From Candidatus Methanoperedens sp. (GTDB lineage: Archaea; Halobacteriota; Methanosarcinia; Methanosarcinales; Methanoperedenaceae), in NCBI GenBank assembly GCA_028717345.1, contig JAQUNZ010000004.1, positions 1 through 63,391 on the forward strand: a stretch of DNA of 63,391 nt, read 5' to 3'. A program made the translations under genes and the position numbers. Shown here one piece after another: positions 48,182-57,262 of the stretch; position 1 is the stretch's first letter, and every line of letters begins with the position of its first letter. The notes below the pieces were generated by a model. The model searched no databases, was not told where the DNA came from, and was given only the letters and a program-made list of their open reading frames with translations.

Positions 48182-48217
48182 ATCAAGTAAAGTTGATTTC
48201 ACTAAAGTTTACTTGAT
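48182..48217. promoter_or_regulatory. inverted repeat ATCAAGTAAA-N16-TTTACTTGAT, predicted operator of cbiMQO
   Basis: Two perfect 10-bp arms are separated by exactly 16 bp, 15 bp before the cbiM start. A TATA-like TATATATC on the minus strand (48216-48225) lies at the promoter-distal end, so the repeat covers the expected transcription start, a repressor position. The 16-bp spacing is the one used by the nickel repressor NikR (GTATGA-N16-TCATAC in bacteria), though the arm bases differ. The PEBP gene lies in the other direction, 87 bp away. Confidence 0.65.
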
Positions 48218-48303
48218 ATATATAGGTGGTGGTTTGATGGAACTGAATTTTTCGTCAGGATTAAATATGATAATGACATTGTTATTTTTGGGAGTTGATA
48301 TAA

Positions 48304-48858
48304 ATGTTAACTGCAATGAAGGTTGCCAGGGGAATTATCCTGGTTTTTGTTTTGAGCGCTGGCTGTATCCGTGAAGATGCTCAGGTCAAGGATAGAACAA
48401 TATCTAATTTTTCCCTGACCAGCAAGGCATTCAAGCAGGGAGATATGATCCCATCAAAATATACATGTGATGGTGAAGACGTTTCCCCTCCTCTGTCATG
48501 GGGAATCGTGTCTGATGGTACAAAAACACTCACTTTAATAGTGGATGACCCTGACGCCCCGCGGGGTATTTTCACACACTGGGTACTTTTCAACCTTCCA
48601 GCCGCTGTTACGAACCTGCCTGAGGGCGTGCCGCGGTTGGACAGGCTTGATAGCTGGGGCATCCAGGGCAAGAATGACTTTGGAAGGAAAGGCTACGGCG
48701 GACCATGCCCCCCAAAGCGCCATACATACAGGTTCATCCTTTATGCGCTTGATATTGAATTGAATCTCAAACCGGGGGCTACCAGGCAGGAAGTTCTGAA
48801 GGCGATGGAGGGGCATATTCTTGCCAGGGCTGAACTTGACGGGAAATACGGGAAATAA
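48304..48858 (+). CDS. PEBP-family (YbhB/YbcL) lipoprotein
   Basis: The protein has 184 residues. A signal sequence ends in a lipobox-like LSAGC, then a phosphatidylethanolamine-binding fold: TCDGEDVSPPLSW, the anion-pocket DDPDAPRGIFTHWVLFNLP, and GYGGPCPPKRHTYRFILYALD. The family's biochemical role in prokaryotes is unknown. GGAG lies 9 nt upstream of the ATG. An alternative start at 48316 (MKVARG) would give a more ordinary signal peptide. Confidence 0.88.
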   Translation: MLTAMKVARGIILVFVLSAGCIREDAQVKDRTISNFSLTSKAFKQGDMIPSKYTCDGEDVSPPLSWGIVSDGTKTLTLIVDDPDAPRGIFTHWVLFNLPAAVTNLPEGVPRLDRLDSWGIQGKNDFGRKGYGGPCPPKRHTYRFILYALDIELNLKPGATRQEVLKAMEGHILARAELDGKYGK

Positions 48859-48891
48859 TATTTCAGGGAATTTCAGGGATAAGAAAACCTT

Positions 48892-49581
48892 TCAATCCTC
48901 AATAGTATATTCAAAAACAAGCTGTGCTACAACAAAGAATATAATATCATATATGGCAAGTATCTGAAGCTCACCTGATATCTCGGAAATATCACCTGAG
49001 AAGAGCAATGTCCCGGTAGCTGTCACAGCGGAAAGTATCACGGGAATAAGGACAGGGAACAGTATTACGGGAAGCAGGATTTCCCTTGTCCTTGTATTGA
49101 CAGTTAGCGCCGAGAGAAGCGTTCCAACAAAGATAAACCCGAAAGTTCCGAGTACGATCACAAGTGCCAGACCAGGAATGTTTTTAAGTTCATAATTAAA
49201 AAGCACGACAAATATCGGAATTGTGGTTATCTCCATCAGGAACATCAGTACTGCATTTGAAATGACTTTACCGTTGTATATTTCTGCCCTGTCAACAGGG
49301 CACAGCTTCAACCCTTCAAGGCAACCTTCTTCTTTTTCACCTGCGAATGACCTTGATAGACCAAGCATCCCCGCAAAAGTGAACGCTATCCAGAGCATCC
49401 CAGGGGCAAGCAGGTCAACTACCTTTTTATTTATGTCCTTTATGAATATCATAGACTCATTGCCAAAGGCAAAACTGAAAATGACTATTACAAGAAGGGC
49501 GAATATCACCATGGAATTGAGCATCTGCTTGGTGCGGAATTCCTGCTTTAAATCCTTCTTTGCGATTTCAAGGAACTTCAT
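48892..49581 (-). CDS. ccmB: heme exporter-type ABC permease CcmB
   Basis: The protein has 229 residues with six membrane helices. The family is recognised from KKDLKQEFRTKQMLNSM at the N-terminus, the FAGEKEEGCLEGLKLCPVDR loop and the C-terminal helix pair. With CcmA and CcmC it forms the complex that releases holo-CcmE for cytochrome c maturation. Its ATG overlaps the ccmA stop by 4 bases (ATGA). The operon ends here. Confidence 0.9.
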   Translation of the reverse strand: MKFLEIAKKDLKQEFRTKQMLNSMVIFALLVIVIFSFAFGNESMIFIKDINKKVVDLLAPGMLWIAFTFAGMLGLSRSFAGEKEEGCLEGLKLCPVDRAEIYNGKVISNAVLMFLMEITTIPIFVVLFNYELKNIPGLALVIVLGTFGFIFVGTLLSALTVNTRTREILLPVILFPVLIPVILSAVTATGTLLFSGDISEISGELQILAIYDIIFFVVAQLVFEYTIED

Positions 49582-50285
49582 TTGCGCTCCTCCACGAACT
49601 TCTCATATATCGCCCTGCACTGGAGCAGGTCTTTTATCTCATCCTGGCTCATTTCATGGGCGATCTGTCCTCCAGTAAGGATTATCGCGCGGTCGCACAT
49701 CGATATGCCGCGCTCTATGTCGTGGGAGATCAGGATCCGGGTCTTATCATGCGCATTGGTTCCTGAAAGTATCCTGTCAAAAGTTGCGCTTGCGTGCTGG
49801 TCAAGACCTGTGTATGGTTCATCGAGGAATAATATAGGTGGGTCGTGGATAAGGGCTCTGGCTATCGAAAGGCGTTGCTTCATGCCACGGGAGAAAGTCC
49901 TCACACGGTCGTTCTTCCTGTAGCCCAGACCAACCTGTTTTAGGAGATCGTTTATCCGTGCGTCAAGGTCAGATGTGCCGTACATCCTACCGAAGAAACT
50001 GAGGTTTTCAGCTGCCGTGAGTTCGTGATAGAGATAAGTCTCATGCGAAATAACTCCTATCTTCTTCCTGATCTCGATAGCATTCTCTTTTATATCAATA
50101 CCGTCAATGACCACCCTGCCGTAAGTCGGGCTTACAAGAGTGGACAATATTTTAATAAGGGTCGTCTTTCCTGCTCCATTGGGTCCGAATATCGTAAGGA
50201 ATTCGCCCTGCTCTATCTTCAGGTTGATGTTTCGCAGGACTATGTTGGTTCCGAACGATTTCGAGAGGTTTTCTATAGATATTAT
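49578..50285 (-). CDS. ccmA: cytochrome c biogenesis ATPase CcmA, with an apparent ATA start
   Basis: The protein has 235 residues when started at ATA 50285. The ABC core lies in one open frame: IISIENLSKSFG, Walker A GPNGAGKTT, signature FSRGMKQR, Walker B ILFLDEPYTGLD and the switch in ISHDIERG. The first conventional start in frame is TTG 50147, which comes after Walker A and cannot be right. Between the upstream stop (TAA, 50307-50309) and Walker A there is no ATG, GTG or TTG. GAAGGAG at 50294-50300 sits 8 nt before the ATA at 50283-50285. A TATA-like AAATATAAAA near 50335 agrees with a start there. Confidence 0.88.
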   Translation of the reverse strand: MISIENLSKSFGTNIVLRNINLKIEQGEFLTIFGPNGAGKTTLIKILSTLVSPTYGRVVIDGIDIKENAIEIRKKIGVISHETYLYHELTAAENLSFFGRMYGTSDLDARINDLLKQVGLGYRKNDRVRTFSRGMKQRLSIARALIHDPPILFLDEPYTGLDQHASATFDRILSGTNAHDKTRILISHDIERGISMCDRAIILTGGQIAHEMSQDEIKDLLQCRAIYEKFVEERK

Positions 50286-50484
50286 ACGTATTTCTCCTTC
50301 TTTTGTTTAAATGGGGCTATTCAGGTTTTATATTTTTCTCTATCTTCCTATTGTTCCATACGAAACAAAGCTTTTTTCATTGAAAAATATGTAAATATTC
50401 GAAATCGATTAAAAATTAGAATAAATATTGAAGGTTATATTACAATAATCAAAATGCTTAGAGTTAATTTTTTGACTTTAATCT

Positions 50485-50531
50485 AAATGATAATGATAAC
50501 AATTATTATTTATTTCTCCAATAGAAATAAA
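50485..50531. promoter_or_regulatory. Fur-box-like AT-rich element and a 9-bp stem-loop between ccmA and ilvD
   Basis: GATAATGATAACAATTATTAT resembles the iterated NATWAT hexamers of bacterial Fur boxes. It is followed by the perfect stem TTTATTTCT/AGAAATAAA with a 5-nt loop (50509-50531), which lies 33 bp past the ilvD stop and may mark its 3' end. The rest of the 278-bp gap holds the ccmA promoter and no gene. Confidence 0.35.
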
Positions 50532-50563
50532 GGGGTTGAATAAATGTATGAAATTATAAATAC

Positions 50564-52231
50564 TCACTGCTTGAAAATAGCTCCCCTGTCAGCCGAACTC
50601 ACAAGCCTCTGGTACCTTGCAAGATATCCTTTTACTGCTTTCGGAGCCGGAGCTTTCCAGGCTTTCCTGCGCTTGCCAATCTCTTCTTTCGATACTTTCA
50701 GGTTCAGCAGGCGCGCGGGGATATCGATCTCAATTATATCTCCATCCTGCACAAGCGCGATAGGTCCTCCCTCTGCTGCTTCTGGTGAAACATGACCTAT
50801 GCATGGCCCTCTTGTCCCCCCTGAGAACCGCCCGTCTGTGACAAGTGCCACTGAATCAATCAATCCCATCCCGGCTATCGCTGCTGTCGGTGAGAGCATC
50901 TCTCTCATCCCTGGCCCGCCTTTTGGACCTTCATAACGGATTATTATGCAGTCTCCGGCTTTGATCTTATTATCCATTATAGCCTTCATGGAAAGTTCCT
51001 CGCTGTCAAAGACCCGTGCTTTTCCAGAGAATCTTTGCATCTTCTGGCTTACTGCGGTCTGTTTTATCACAGAACCCTGTGGAGCAAGACTACCTCGCAG
51101 CACAGCGATCCCTCCTTCAGGATGCACAGGCGAATCAATTGTCGCGATTATCTCTTTATTGGCACGGGGATTTATGATTAGATACTCCTTCAGGTTCTCT
51201 CCCAGGCTTTTTCCAGTTACGGTCAATGTATCCATATCAAGAGCCTCCTTCAGTCGCTGCTGTATGGCGGGAACGCCCCCAGCGCGCTCGAAATCGATGA
51301 GAAACCTGTTTCCGCCCGGTCTCAGGTTAATGAGATGCGGGGTCTCAATGCTCAGTTCATCGAACCTTGAAAGAGGAAGGTCCAGCCCAAATTCTTCAGC
51401 TATTGCAGGAAGGTGGAGCGCAGTATTGGTGCTGCCCCCGATAGCCATATCTACGCGAATAGCATTTTCGAGCGAAATCTGTGTGACAATCCTGCCTGGA
51501 GTTATTCCTTTTTTTACAAGTTCAAGGATCTTCATACCGGATCGCTTTGCTATCCTCGTCTTTCTAGCATCAACCGCATGCGCAGTACCGCATCCGGGAA
51601 GGCTCATTCCAAGCGCCTCTGTAACACATGCCATGGTATTTGCCGTGAACAGACCAGCGCAAGAACCAGCGCCGCAGCATGAGCAATCCTCAAGGTTCTT
51701 AAGTTCCTGCTCTGTTATTTTATTGTTCCTTCGCGCTCCAACTGCCTCGAAAACAGAGATCAGATCCCGCGGTTCATCGCCCACGATACTAGGCATCATG
51801 GGTCCTCCCGTGACCACAATCGTGGGGATATCGAGCCTCGCTGCTGCCATCAAATGACCGGGAACTATCTTGTCGCATGTGGGTATCATTACCATACCGT
51901 CGAACTGGTGCGCTTCGACCATGAGCTCGATGCTGTCTGCTATCAATTCCCTGCTTGGAAGGGAATTCTTCATACCTTTGTGCCCCATCGCGATACCATC
52001 GCATATCCCGATCGTATTGAATTCAAAAGGGACACCTCCAGCCATTCTGATGCCCGCTTTTACCGCTTCTGCAAGTTTATCAAGATGAATGTGCCCTGGT
52101 ATTACTTCATTCCATGAATTAACGACTCCTATGAAAGGCAGCTCCATTTCCTCATCCGTCAGCCCAACCGCTTTTAACAGGGACCTGTGCGGGGCGCGCT
52201 CAAGCCCTTTCTTGATGTTATCGCTTCTCAT
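50564..52231 (-). CDS. ilvD: dihydroxy-acid dehydratase
   Basis: The protein has 555 residues, the normal full length. It dehydrates 2,3-dihydroxy acids in valine and isoleucine synthesis and feeds pantothenate synthesis. Iron-sulfur ligands are visible in [11 protein letters not shown] and [11 protein letters not shown], and the family signatures [12 protein letters not shown] and [17 protein letters not shown] are intact. It stands alone here; no other branched-chain gene is nearby. Confidence 0.96.
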   Translation of the reverse strand: MRSDNIKKGLERAPHRSLLKAVGLTDEEMELPFIGVVNSWNEVIPGHIHLDKLAEAVKAGIRMAGGVPFEFNTIGICDGIAMGHKGMKNSLPSRELIADSIELMVEAHQFDGMVMIPTCDKIVPGHLMAAARLDIPTIVVTGGPMMPSIVGDEPRDLISVFEAVGARRNNKITEQELKNLEDCSCCGAGSCAGLFTANTMACVTEALGMSLPGCGTAHAVDARKTRIAKRSGMKILELVKKGITPGRIVTQISLENAIRVDMAIGGSTNTALHLPAIAEEFGLDLPLSRFDELSIETPHLINLRPGGNRFLIDFERAGGVPAIQQRLKEALDMDTLTVTGKSLGENLKEYLIINPRANKEIIATIDSPVHPEGGIAVLRGSLAPQGSVIKQTAVSQKMQRFSGKARVFDSEELSMKAIMDNKIKAGDCIIIRYEGPKGGPGMREMLSPTAAIAGMGLIDSVALVTDGRFSGGTRGPCIGHVSPEAAEGGPIALVQDGDIIEIDIPARLLNLKVSKEEIGKRRKAWKAPAPKAVKGYLARYQRLVSSADRGAIFKQ

Positions 52232-52345
52232 GATTATGTGTTGTAGAGTATCTCAATTATTTTAAACGTTTTGCTGCAATTCAGCATTTCCTGAAAAAGT
52301 TAATATTAAGTCCACAGTAAATAAGATAATAAGCTATGCAGCTAT

Positions 52346-52769
52346 ATGAATATCCCGGTCAGAGAGATCGCTTCCAAGGAACCCCTGATCTCCGGAAGGG
52401 TCATTGATTATTACTGGTTCAGGTACGTTATTCCGCCTGTTGAGGTCGAGCGTCGAACCCTTATAGCGGTCAACGTAGGCGGGGCTGTGATACCTGTCCT
52501 GCTATCAGGATATCTTTTCACAAAGGTAGATTTTCCAGACCTTTTATTGGCAGTTTTTTTAATGACAGTTTTTATGCACACTCATAATCTCTCCCGGGCA
52601 GGCTCCCATTATCGCCTATATTTCAGGCACTCTCGGCAGCCTCATAGGAGCTGACCTGCTTAACCTGAATAAAATACCAGACCTTAGAACCCCGGTTGCA
52701 TCGATCGGCGGGGCAGGGACGTTTGACGGGATATTCCTGACCGGGATAATCTCGGTACTGCTGGCATAA
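52346..52769 (+). pseudogene. DUF1614 family gene, truncated and frameshifted
   Basis: The first frame (52346 to about 52590) gives the DUF1614 middle part: NIPVREIASKEP, VEVERRTLIAVNVGGAVIPVLLSGYLF. The conserved C-terminus (APIIAYISGTLGSLIGADLL, then GGAGTFDGIFLTGIISVLLA) follows from 52596 to TAA 52767 in the +1 frame. The family's N-terminal membrane helix is absent, and about 30-40 residues that normally lie between the two blocks are missing at the junction. A deletion that changed frame explains both. The product would not be a working membrane protein. Confidence 0.8.
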
Positions 52770-52775
52770 TTGCCA

Positions 52776-54086
52776 TTATATACTCAGTGATTTGGTCTCT
52801 CTTCTCTTGTTGTATTCGTAAGCTGCTAACCCGATAGCTATCCACGCACCGGCAAAAAAGACTGCATTCGGATTCAGGTAAAAGGCAAGACCAAAACAGC
52901 TCAACACTCCCAACACTGGTGGTATCGGGTAAAATGGAACCCTGAACGTACGGTTTGCATCAGGCATTTTTTTCCTCAATCTCACAACGCTCAAATTGAT
53001 GAAAAAGTATGTCATCAACGTTCCAAAATTGAAAATGGAAGCAAGCCAGCCCAGGTTGCCTTTTGAAGCAATAACAATGACTGCGATCACGAATCCGCTT
53101 AACATTACAGTGAACGTGGGGACTCCATTTTTTGAAATTCTTGCAAGCATACCGGGAATCACGCGCTGTCTTGCCATCGCAAAGAGCGCCCGTGACCCGC
53201 CCAGAATTGAAGACATGACCACAGACGCCGTGGCAAAAAGAGCTGAGATCGAGATGAATTTCAGCAGAAAAATGTTGTTTGTTGCTGCTTTCAGTGCTTC
53301 TTCAAGCGGAGCATCCGACATTCCGAGTATTTTCCAGTTCACAAGCCCCACTGAAACAGAAGACACTCCTATGTAAAGGAGCGTGCAGATGATGAACGCA
53401 AGCATTATCGCTCTGGGCACGTTCTTTTCAGGGTATTTGACTTCTTCAGCGATAACAGTCACCGTATTAAATCCTACAAATGCAAAAAAGATTATTGCTG
53501 CACCTGATAGCATTCCTTTCACGCCCATAGGGAATAACGGCTGGTAATTCGAAAAATCCCCCCGCGATATGAGAAAAGTGCCTCCCACTATTATAAAAAC
53601 AGCGAGGGCAGCAATTTTTAATCCCACAAGCAGGTTGTTCGTACCAGAGGCTTCTTTTATCCCCCTGAAATTTACGATCATAAGAACAAGGGGAAGGATA
53701 GACCCTACTATAATTATTAAGCCCTGCGATTGTGAAATCCCGAAGAAATACATGAAATATGCTGCAAAACCTATGCTTACTGCGCTTGCGCCCACAATGT
53801 AATCGAACGACTGCATCCAGCCAACGAGGTATCCCCAGAATTTCCCGAAGGCTTTGTGAGTATAAATGTATGAACCGCCGGATTCGGTTATGAATGATGA
53901 GAGTTCAGCAGAGGAGAGGGCTGTAAGGAATGCTACGATCCCTGCAACTCCAAATGAGAATATTACAGCCGGACCTGCAAGCCCGGAAGCGACTCCACTC
54001 AATACGAATATCCCGGCGCCGATGATAGCCCCGATGCTTACGCCTGCCGCCCCCATAAGTCCGATGCTTCTATTTAATTGTGACAT
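52776..54086 (-). CDS. APC-family amino acid permease
   Basis: The protein has 436 residues with about twelve membrane helices. It shows the amino acid/polyamine/organocation pattern: GAAGVSIGAIIGAGIFVLSG in helix 1 with the unwound GxGIF substrate site, and FFAFVGFNTVTVIAEEVKYPEKNVPRA in helix 6 and the following loop. The substrate is unknown. It ends 6 bp from the broken DUF1614 gene on the other strand. Confidence 0.9.
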   Translation of the reverse strand: MSQLNRSIGLMGAAGVSIGAIIGAGIFVLSGVASGLAGPAVIFSFGVAGIVAFLTALSSAELSSFITESGGSYIYTHKAFGKFWGYLVGWMQSFDYIVGASAVSIGFAAYFMYFFGISQSQGLIIIVGSILPLVLMIVNFRGIKEASGTNNLLVGLKIAALAVFIIVGGTFLISRGDFSNYQPLFPMGVKGMLSGAAIIFFAFVGFNTVTVIAEEVKYPEKNVPRAIMLAFIICTLLYIGVSSVSVGLVNWKILGMSDAPLEEALKAATNNIFLLKFISISALFATASVVMSSILGGSRALFAMARQRVIPGMLARISKNGVPTFTVMLSGFVIAVIVIASKGNLGWLASIFNFGTLMTYFFINLSVVRLRKKMPDANRTFRVPFYPIPPVLGVLSCFGLAFYLNPNAVFFAGAWIAIGLAAYEYNKRRETKSLSI

Positions 54087-54203
54087 TGATTTTCATCTAC
54101 CACACCACTTAATTATGATACAATCTTCTATTAATATAACTATCTGGCATATTATGATATGGACAGTATGTATTCAAGCGGAGGCATGACCTGAACGGAA
54201 AAC

Positions 54204-54944
54204 ATAATTGAGGTGAGGGAACTCAGCAAAGTTTTTATGTCGAGACGGACAAAAATAACAGCAGTTGACAATATCAGTTTCGATATTTACAGGGGTGAGA
54301 TATTCGGCATGATAGGACCCAACGGCGCAGGCAAGTCCACCACTTTCGCCATGATGACGACTTTAATAAAACCCACTTCTGGCAGCATAAAAGTTGCTGG
54401 TTTCGATATTGAAAATGATGCTGAGAAGATAAGAGAAAAAATAGGTGTGGTCCCCCAGCAGCACAGTCTTTATTCCGACCTTACTGCCAGGGAGAACCTG
54501 GAGCTTATGGGCAACCTGTATGATGTTCCGAAAAAAATCATGGATGAAAGGATCGATTATTACCTGAAGCTTGTAAATCTTGAAACCCACTCAGAACGAT
54601 ATACAGGAGGCTTTTCAGGCGGGATGAAACAGCGCCTTTCCGTTATCAGTGCCGTGATACACGACCCTGAAATAATCTTCTGGGACGAGCCGACGACCGG
54701 ACTTGATCCCCAGACAAGACAGGCTATCTGGAAGCTTGCAGGAAAGTTCAATAAAGAAGGTAAGACCTTGATATTCACCACGCATTACATGGAAGAGGCT
54801 GATAAACTGTGCGACAGGGTGGCGATAATGAACTCAGGGAAACTCGTGGCACTGGATACGCCTGAAAACCTCAAGAAGATGTCGAACAGCACAAACCTCG
54901 AAGAAGTATTTATCCACCTTACAGGTGAGGAGATACGTGATTGA
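54204..54944 (+). CDS. ABC-2 type exporter ATP-binding protein, start probably ATA
   Basis: The protein has 246 residues from 54204. It has Walker A GPNGAGKST, Q-loop VVPQQHSLY, signature FSGGMKQR, Walker B IIFWDEPTTGLD and the switch in FTTHYMEEA. The first conventional start is GTG 54213, but it drops most of the first beta strand (IIEV before RELSKVF) and has no ribosome binding site. The stop TGA at 54192-54194 leaves only ACG, GAA, AAC, ATA, ATT and GAG before that GTG, and ATA gives the family-typical M-I-E-V-R-E-L-S. It is the first gene of an exporter operon. Its N-terminus is less certain than that of ccmA. Confidence 0.85.
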   Translation: MIEVRELSKVFMSRRTKITAVDNISFDIYRGEIFGMIGPNGAGKSTTFAMMTTLIKPTSGSIKVAGFDIENDAEKIREKIGVVPQQHSLYSDLTARENLELMGNLYDVPKKIMDERIDYYLKLVNLETHSERYTGGFSGGMKQRLSVISAVIHDPEIIFWDEPTTGLDPQTRQAIWKLAGKFNKEGKTLIFTTHYMEEADKLCDRVAIMNSGKLVALDTPENLKKMSNSTNLEEVFIHLTGEEIRD

Positions 54945-56061
54945 AATGAACCTGAAAAGAGAACTCAAGAATTCGTGGATAATAATGATAAAGGAATCCA
55001 GACAGCTCTTCAGGAAAAAAATACTTGTGGTACCGTTATTTGTATTTCCTATCGTGATGATCGTATTTTTTGGGTATGGAATGGGCGGCACTGTTAATCA
55101 TGTAAGCCTGCTTGTTGTTAATGATGATACAGGTACGCTCTCAAATTCTCTTGTTAATGAAATTGGCATCTTCATCCCCAAAAACAGCGATGTCAAAATG
55201 TTTGACCTTACCTATACAAAGGATATGGCGCAGTCTGAGGCTGAAGCTAAAATAAATGCCGGGGAGTATAAAGCGGTATTGCTCATACCTGCGGATTATA
55301 GCGATACCCTTGCAGGAAATGAGGCGGTTACGCTTACTCTGCTTACTGACCAGTCAGATACGACTTCAAGCGGCATCATCGTTGAGGTCATGAAACAGGT
55401 GCTGGCAAAAACCCGGAAAAGCCCATCCATCCAGCTTGAAATCCCTGAAATTTATGGAAGTCTTAAATATATCGATTTTCTCACCCCCGCCGTAATAGCG
55501 CTGACAGTTTTCTTTGGAACCGTGATGAGCACAGGTTATGCCGTGGCAGGCGAGAGGGAAGACGGCACCATTGTCCGCATCCTGATGACGCCAATTAGCC
55601 GCGGCGCTGTTATTTTGGGTAAGACCTTGCACCAGCTTATCCTGCAGCTTGCTCGTGCTGTCATCCTGATAGTTGCTGCAATAATTATCTTTGGCGTTAC
55701 CATGAACGGAAGCTGGTTCCTTGTTGCACTTATTCTCGTTATTTTTACTTTCGGCGCCGTTGGGATGGGGATAGCCATATCTGCAAAATCGGAAGATATG
55801 ACCTCTTTCCAGCAGATAAGCATGCTGTTCACACTGCCTTCCATGTTCGCTACGGGTGTATTTTTCCCTTTGAGCTCTGTCCCTGACTGGATGCGCTGGA
55901 TAGCGTATTTCATACCTCTTACCTATGCGAACGATGCCATGCGGATAGTCATGGTCAAGGGACAGGGACTGGAGGCGATCACGGGTGACCTTATAATATT
56001 GTCCGTCTTTTCAGTTGTCATATTCGCAGTAGCTATTAATCTTTTCAGGAGGGAAGCATAA
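54937..56061 (+). CDS. ABC-2 type transporter permease
   Basis: The protein has about 374 residues. One N-terminal membrane helix is followed by an outside domain of about 150 residues and five more helices, the layout of YhfK/NatB-like ABC-2 permeases (REDGTIVRILMTPISR is the conserved coupling segment). I prefer GTG 54937, with AGGTGA 8 nt upstream and an 8-nt overlap with the ATPase gene. ATG 54946 is an alternative. The substrate is unknown; drug, lipid or surface-polymer export is typical. Confidence 0.85.
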   Translation: MIEMNLKRELKNSWIIMIKESRQLFRKKILVVPLFVFPIVMIVFFGYGMGGTVNHVSLLVVNDDTGTLSNSLVNEIGIFIPKNSDVKMFDLTYTKDMAQSEAEAKINAGEYKAVLLIPADYSDTLAGNEAVTLTLLTDQSDTTSSGIIVEVMKQVLAKTRKSPSIQLEIPEIYGSLKYIDFLTPAVIALTVFFGTVMSTGYAVAGEREDGTIVRILMTPISRGAVILGKTLHQLILQLARAVILIVAAIIIFGVTMNGSWFLVALILVIFTFGAVGMGIAISAKSEDMTSFQQISMLFTLPSMFATGVFFPLSSVPDWMRWIAYFIPLTYANDAMRIVMVKGQGLEAITGDLIILSVFSVVIFAVAINLFRREA

Positions 56062-57065
56062 TGAAGAAAATACCTGTTCTATTATCTCAGTTCTTTCCAT
56101 TCATTCTGGCAGCGCTATTACTGCTGGCTATCACCGGCGCAGGCGAGACGCCTGTTACGTATTATGTGCCGCAGAGCTTTGATTTTGCCAAGAATTTCTA
56201 TAACTCATACGGCAGCCCTGATATAACAGCGACCATAATAGGAAGCAACGAATTTGAACGCGGGCAGACCGTGACGCTTAACATCGATCTGATGAACCGC
56301 GGGAAATTTTTAGGATTTGAGAGCGACAGGACTCCTTCAGGGGCTGATGAAATTTACGCTGCGAAAACTGAAGTGAAGCTTGAGGGAAAGATCGTCGATG
56401 CCTCAGGCATTGTGGCATCGTTGTCAGCAGGGCAGGGCAGTCCCATCGAGGTGAAGTCAGTAAGCCAGCAGGTGGGTTCCATAAGAAGCGGGCAGAATGC
56501 GCTTACTCCTGCAAAATTTGACCTGAAGATAGATAAGAAAGCAAAGGCAGGAGAATACCTTCTCCGGCTTGACCTCACATACGATTACCAGAAGAATGTG
56601 CAGATAATAAATTCAAATGCAACCCAGGAGACCTATGATGCAAATTACTGGTACGGCATGATGAAACAGAACCAGACGTTAAAAGTGATCGTTAAAAAAC
56701 AGGCTGATTTTGAAATAACAAAAACCTCCGGCAGCCTGCTTCCCGGAAGGGAGAGCGTCATCGAGATAACAATAAAAAATACAGGGGAGGAAGAAGCAAG
56801 GGACGTTATGGCGATAATCAACCCTTCTGACCCCATAAGCACCACGGATGACAAAGCCTTCCTGTACAATTTAGAACCGGGAAGCTCTGTGACTGCAAAA
56901 TACATGATAAAAGCAGACAGCAAAGCAGTGCCCAAATCTTATTCTATGGACACTGTGCTGAGGTACGAAACGCCGGAAGGGGATATAAAATATTCAAGTG
57001 CCCTGCAGGCGCCGGTAGAGGTGAAAGAGATAGGATTTTTGCAGAGATTATTTGGATGGATTTAG
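56061..57065 (+). CDS. secreted S-layer-like protein (COG1361/CARDB type), partner of the exporter
   Basis: The protein has 334 residues. A signal peptide covers residues 1-27. Beta-sandwich modules follow: SPDITATIIGSNEFERGQTVTLNIDLMNRG at 52-81 and KTSGSLLPGRESVIEITIKNTGEEEARD near 220. These are the COG1361 type seen in methanogen surface proteins. The C-terminus FLQRLFGWI is amphipathic. Its first base overlaps the last base of the permease stop, so it belongs to the same operon and may act outside the cell with the exporter, as an adaptor or exported-substrate binder. Confidence 0.82.
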   Translation: MKKIPVLLSQFFPFILAALLLLAITGAGETPVTYYVPQSFDFAKNFYNSYGSPDITATIIGSNEFERGQTVTLNIDLMNRGKFLGFESDRTPSGADEIYAAKTEVKLEGKIVDASGIVASLSAGQGSPIEVKSVSQQVGSIRSGQNALTPAKFDLKIDKKAKAGEYLLRLDLTYDYQKNVQIINSNATQETYDANYWYGMMKQNQTLKVIVKKQADFEITKTSGSLLPGRESVIEITIKNTGEEEARDVMAIINPSDPISTTDDKAFLYNLEPGSSVTAKYMIKADSKAVPKSYSMDTVLRYETPEGDIKYSSALQAPVEVKEIGFLQRLFGWI

Positions 57066-57072
57066 GGAGTAA

Positions 57073-57231
57073 ATGAGGGCTTCATTAAATCCACTGATCT
57101 TTGGTGAAGTTTTGAGAATTGACAATATTCTGGAGAAAAACGAAAAACTACGGGCACAGGCAACAGGATTAGAAAAAGATAAAAAAATAGTAATGTTTAT
57201 TATGGAGAACTTACTACTAAAACTTCAATAA
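57073..57231 (+). CDS. small helical protein of 52 aa, unknown
   Basis: An open frame starts at ATG 57073, 7 bp after the exporter operon, and a GGGAG lies 3-7 bp before it. Residues 10-35 (GEVLRIDNILEKNEKLRAQA) have heptad-like leucines and could form a coiled coil. The C-terminus (VMFIMENLLLKLQ) is hydrophobic. No family is recognised. It may be the last gene of the operon or chance coding. Confidence 0.4.
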   Translation: MRASLNPLIFGEVLRIDNILEKNEKLRAQATGLEKDKKIVMFIMENLLLKLQ

Positions 57232-57262
57232 GTAAGTTTATAAAAATGGGTGGAATATATTT

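Noticed and set aside
50546-52117. Long plus-strand frames opposite ilvD (up to 303 codons)
   Set aside because: ilvD is full length and motif-complete on the minus strand. The antisense frame has no domain and arises from codon bias.
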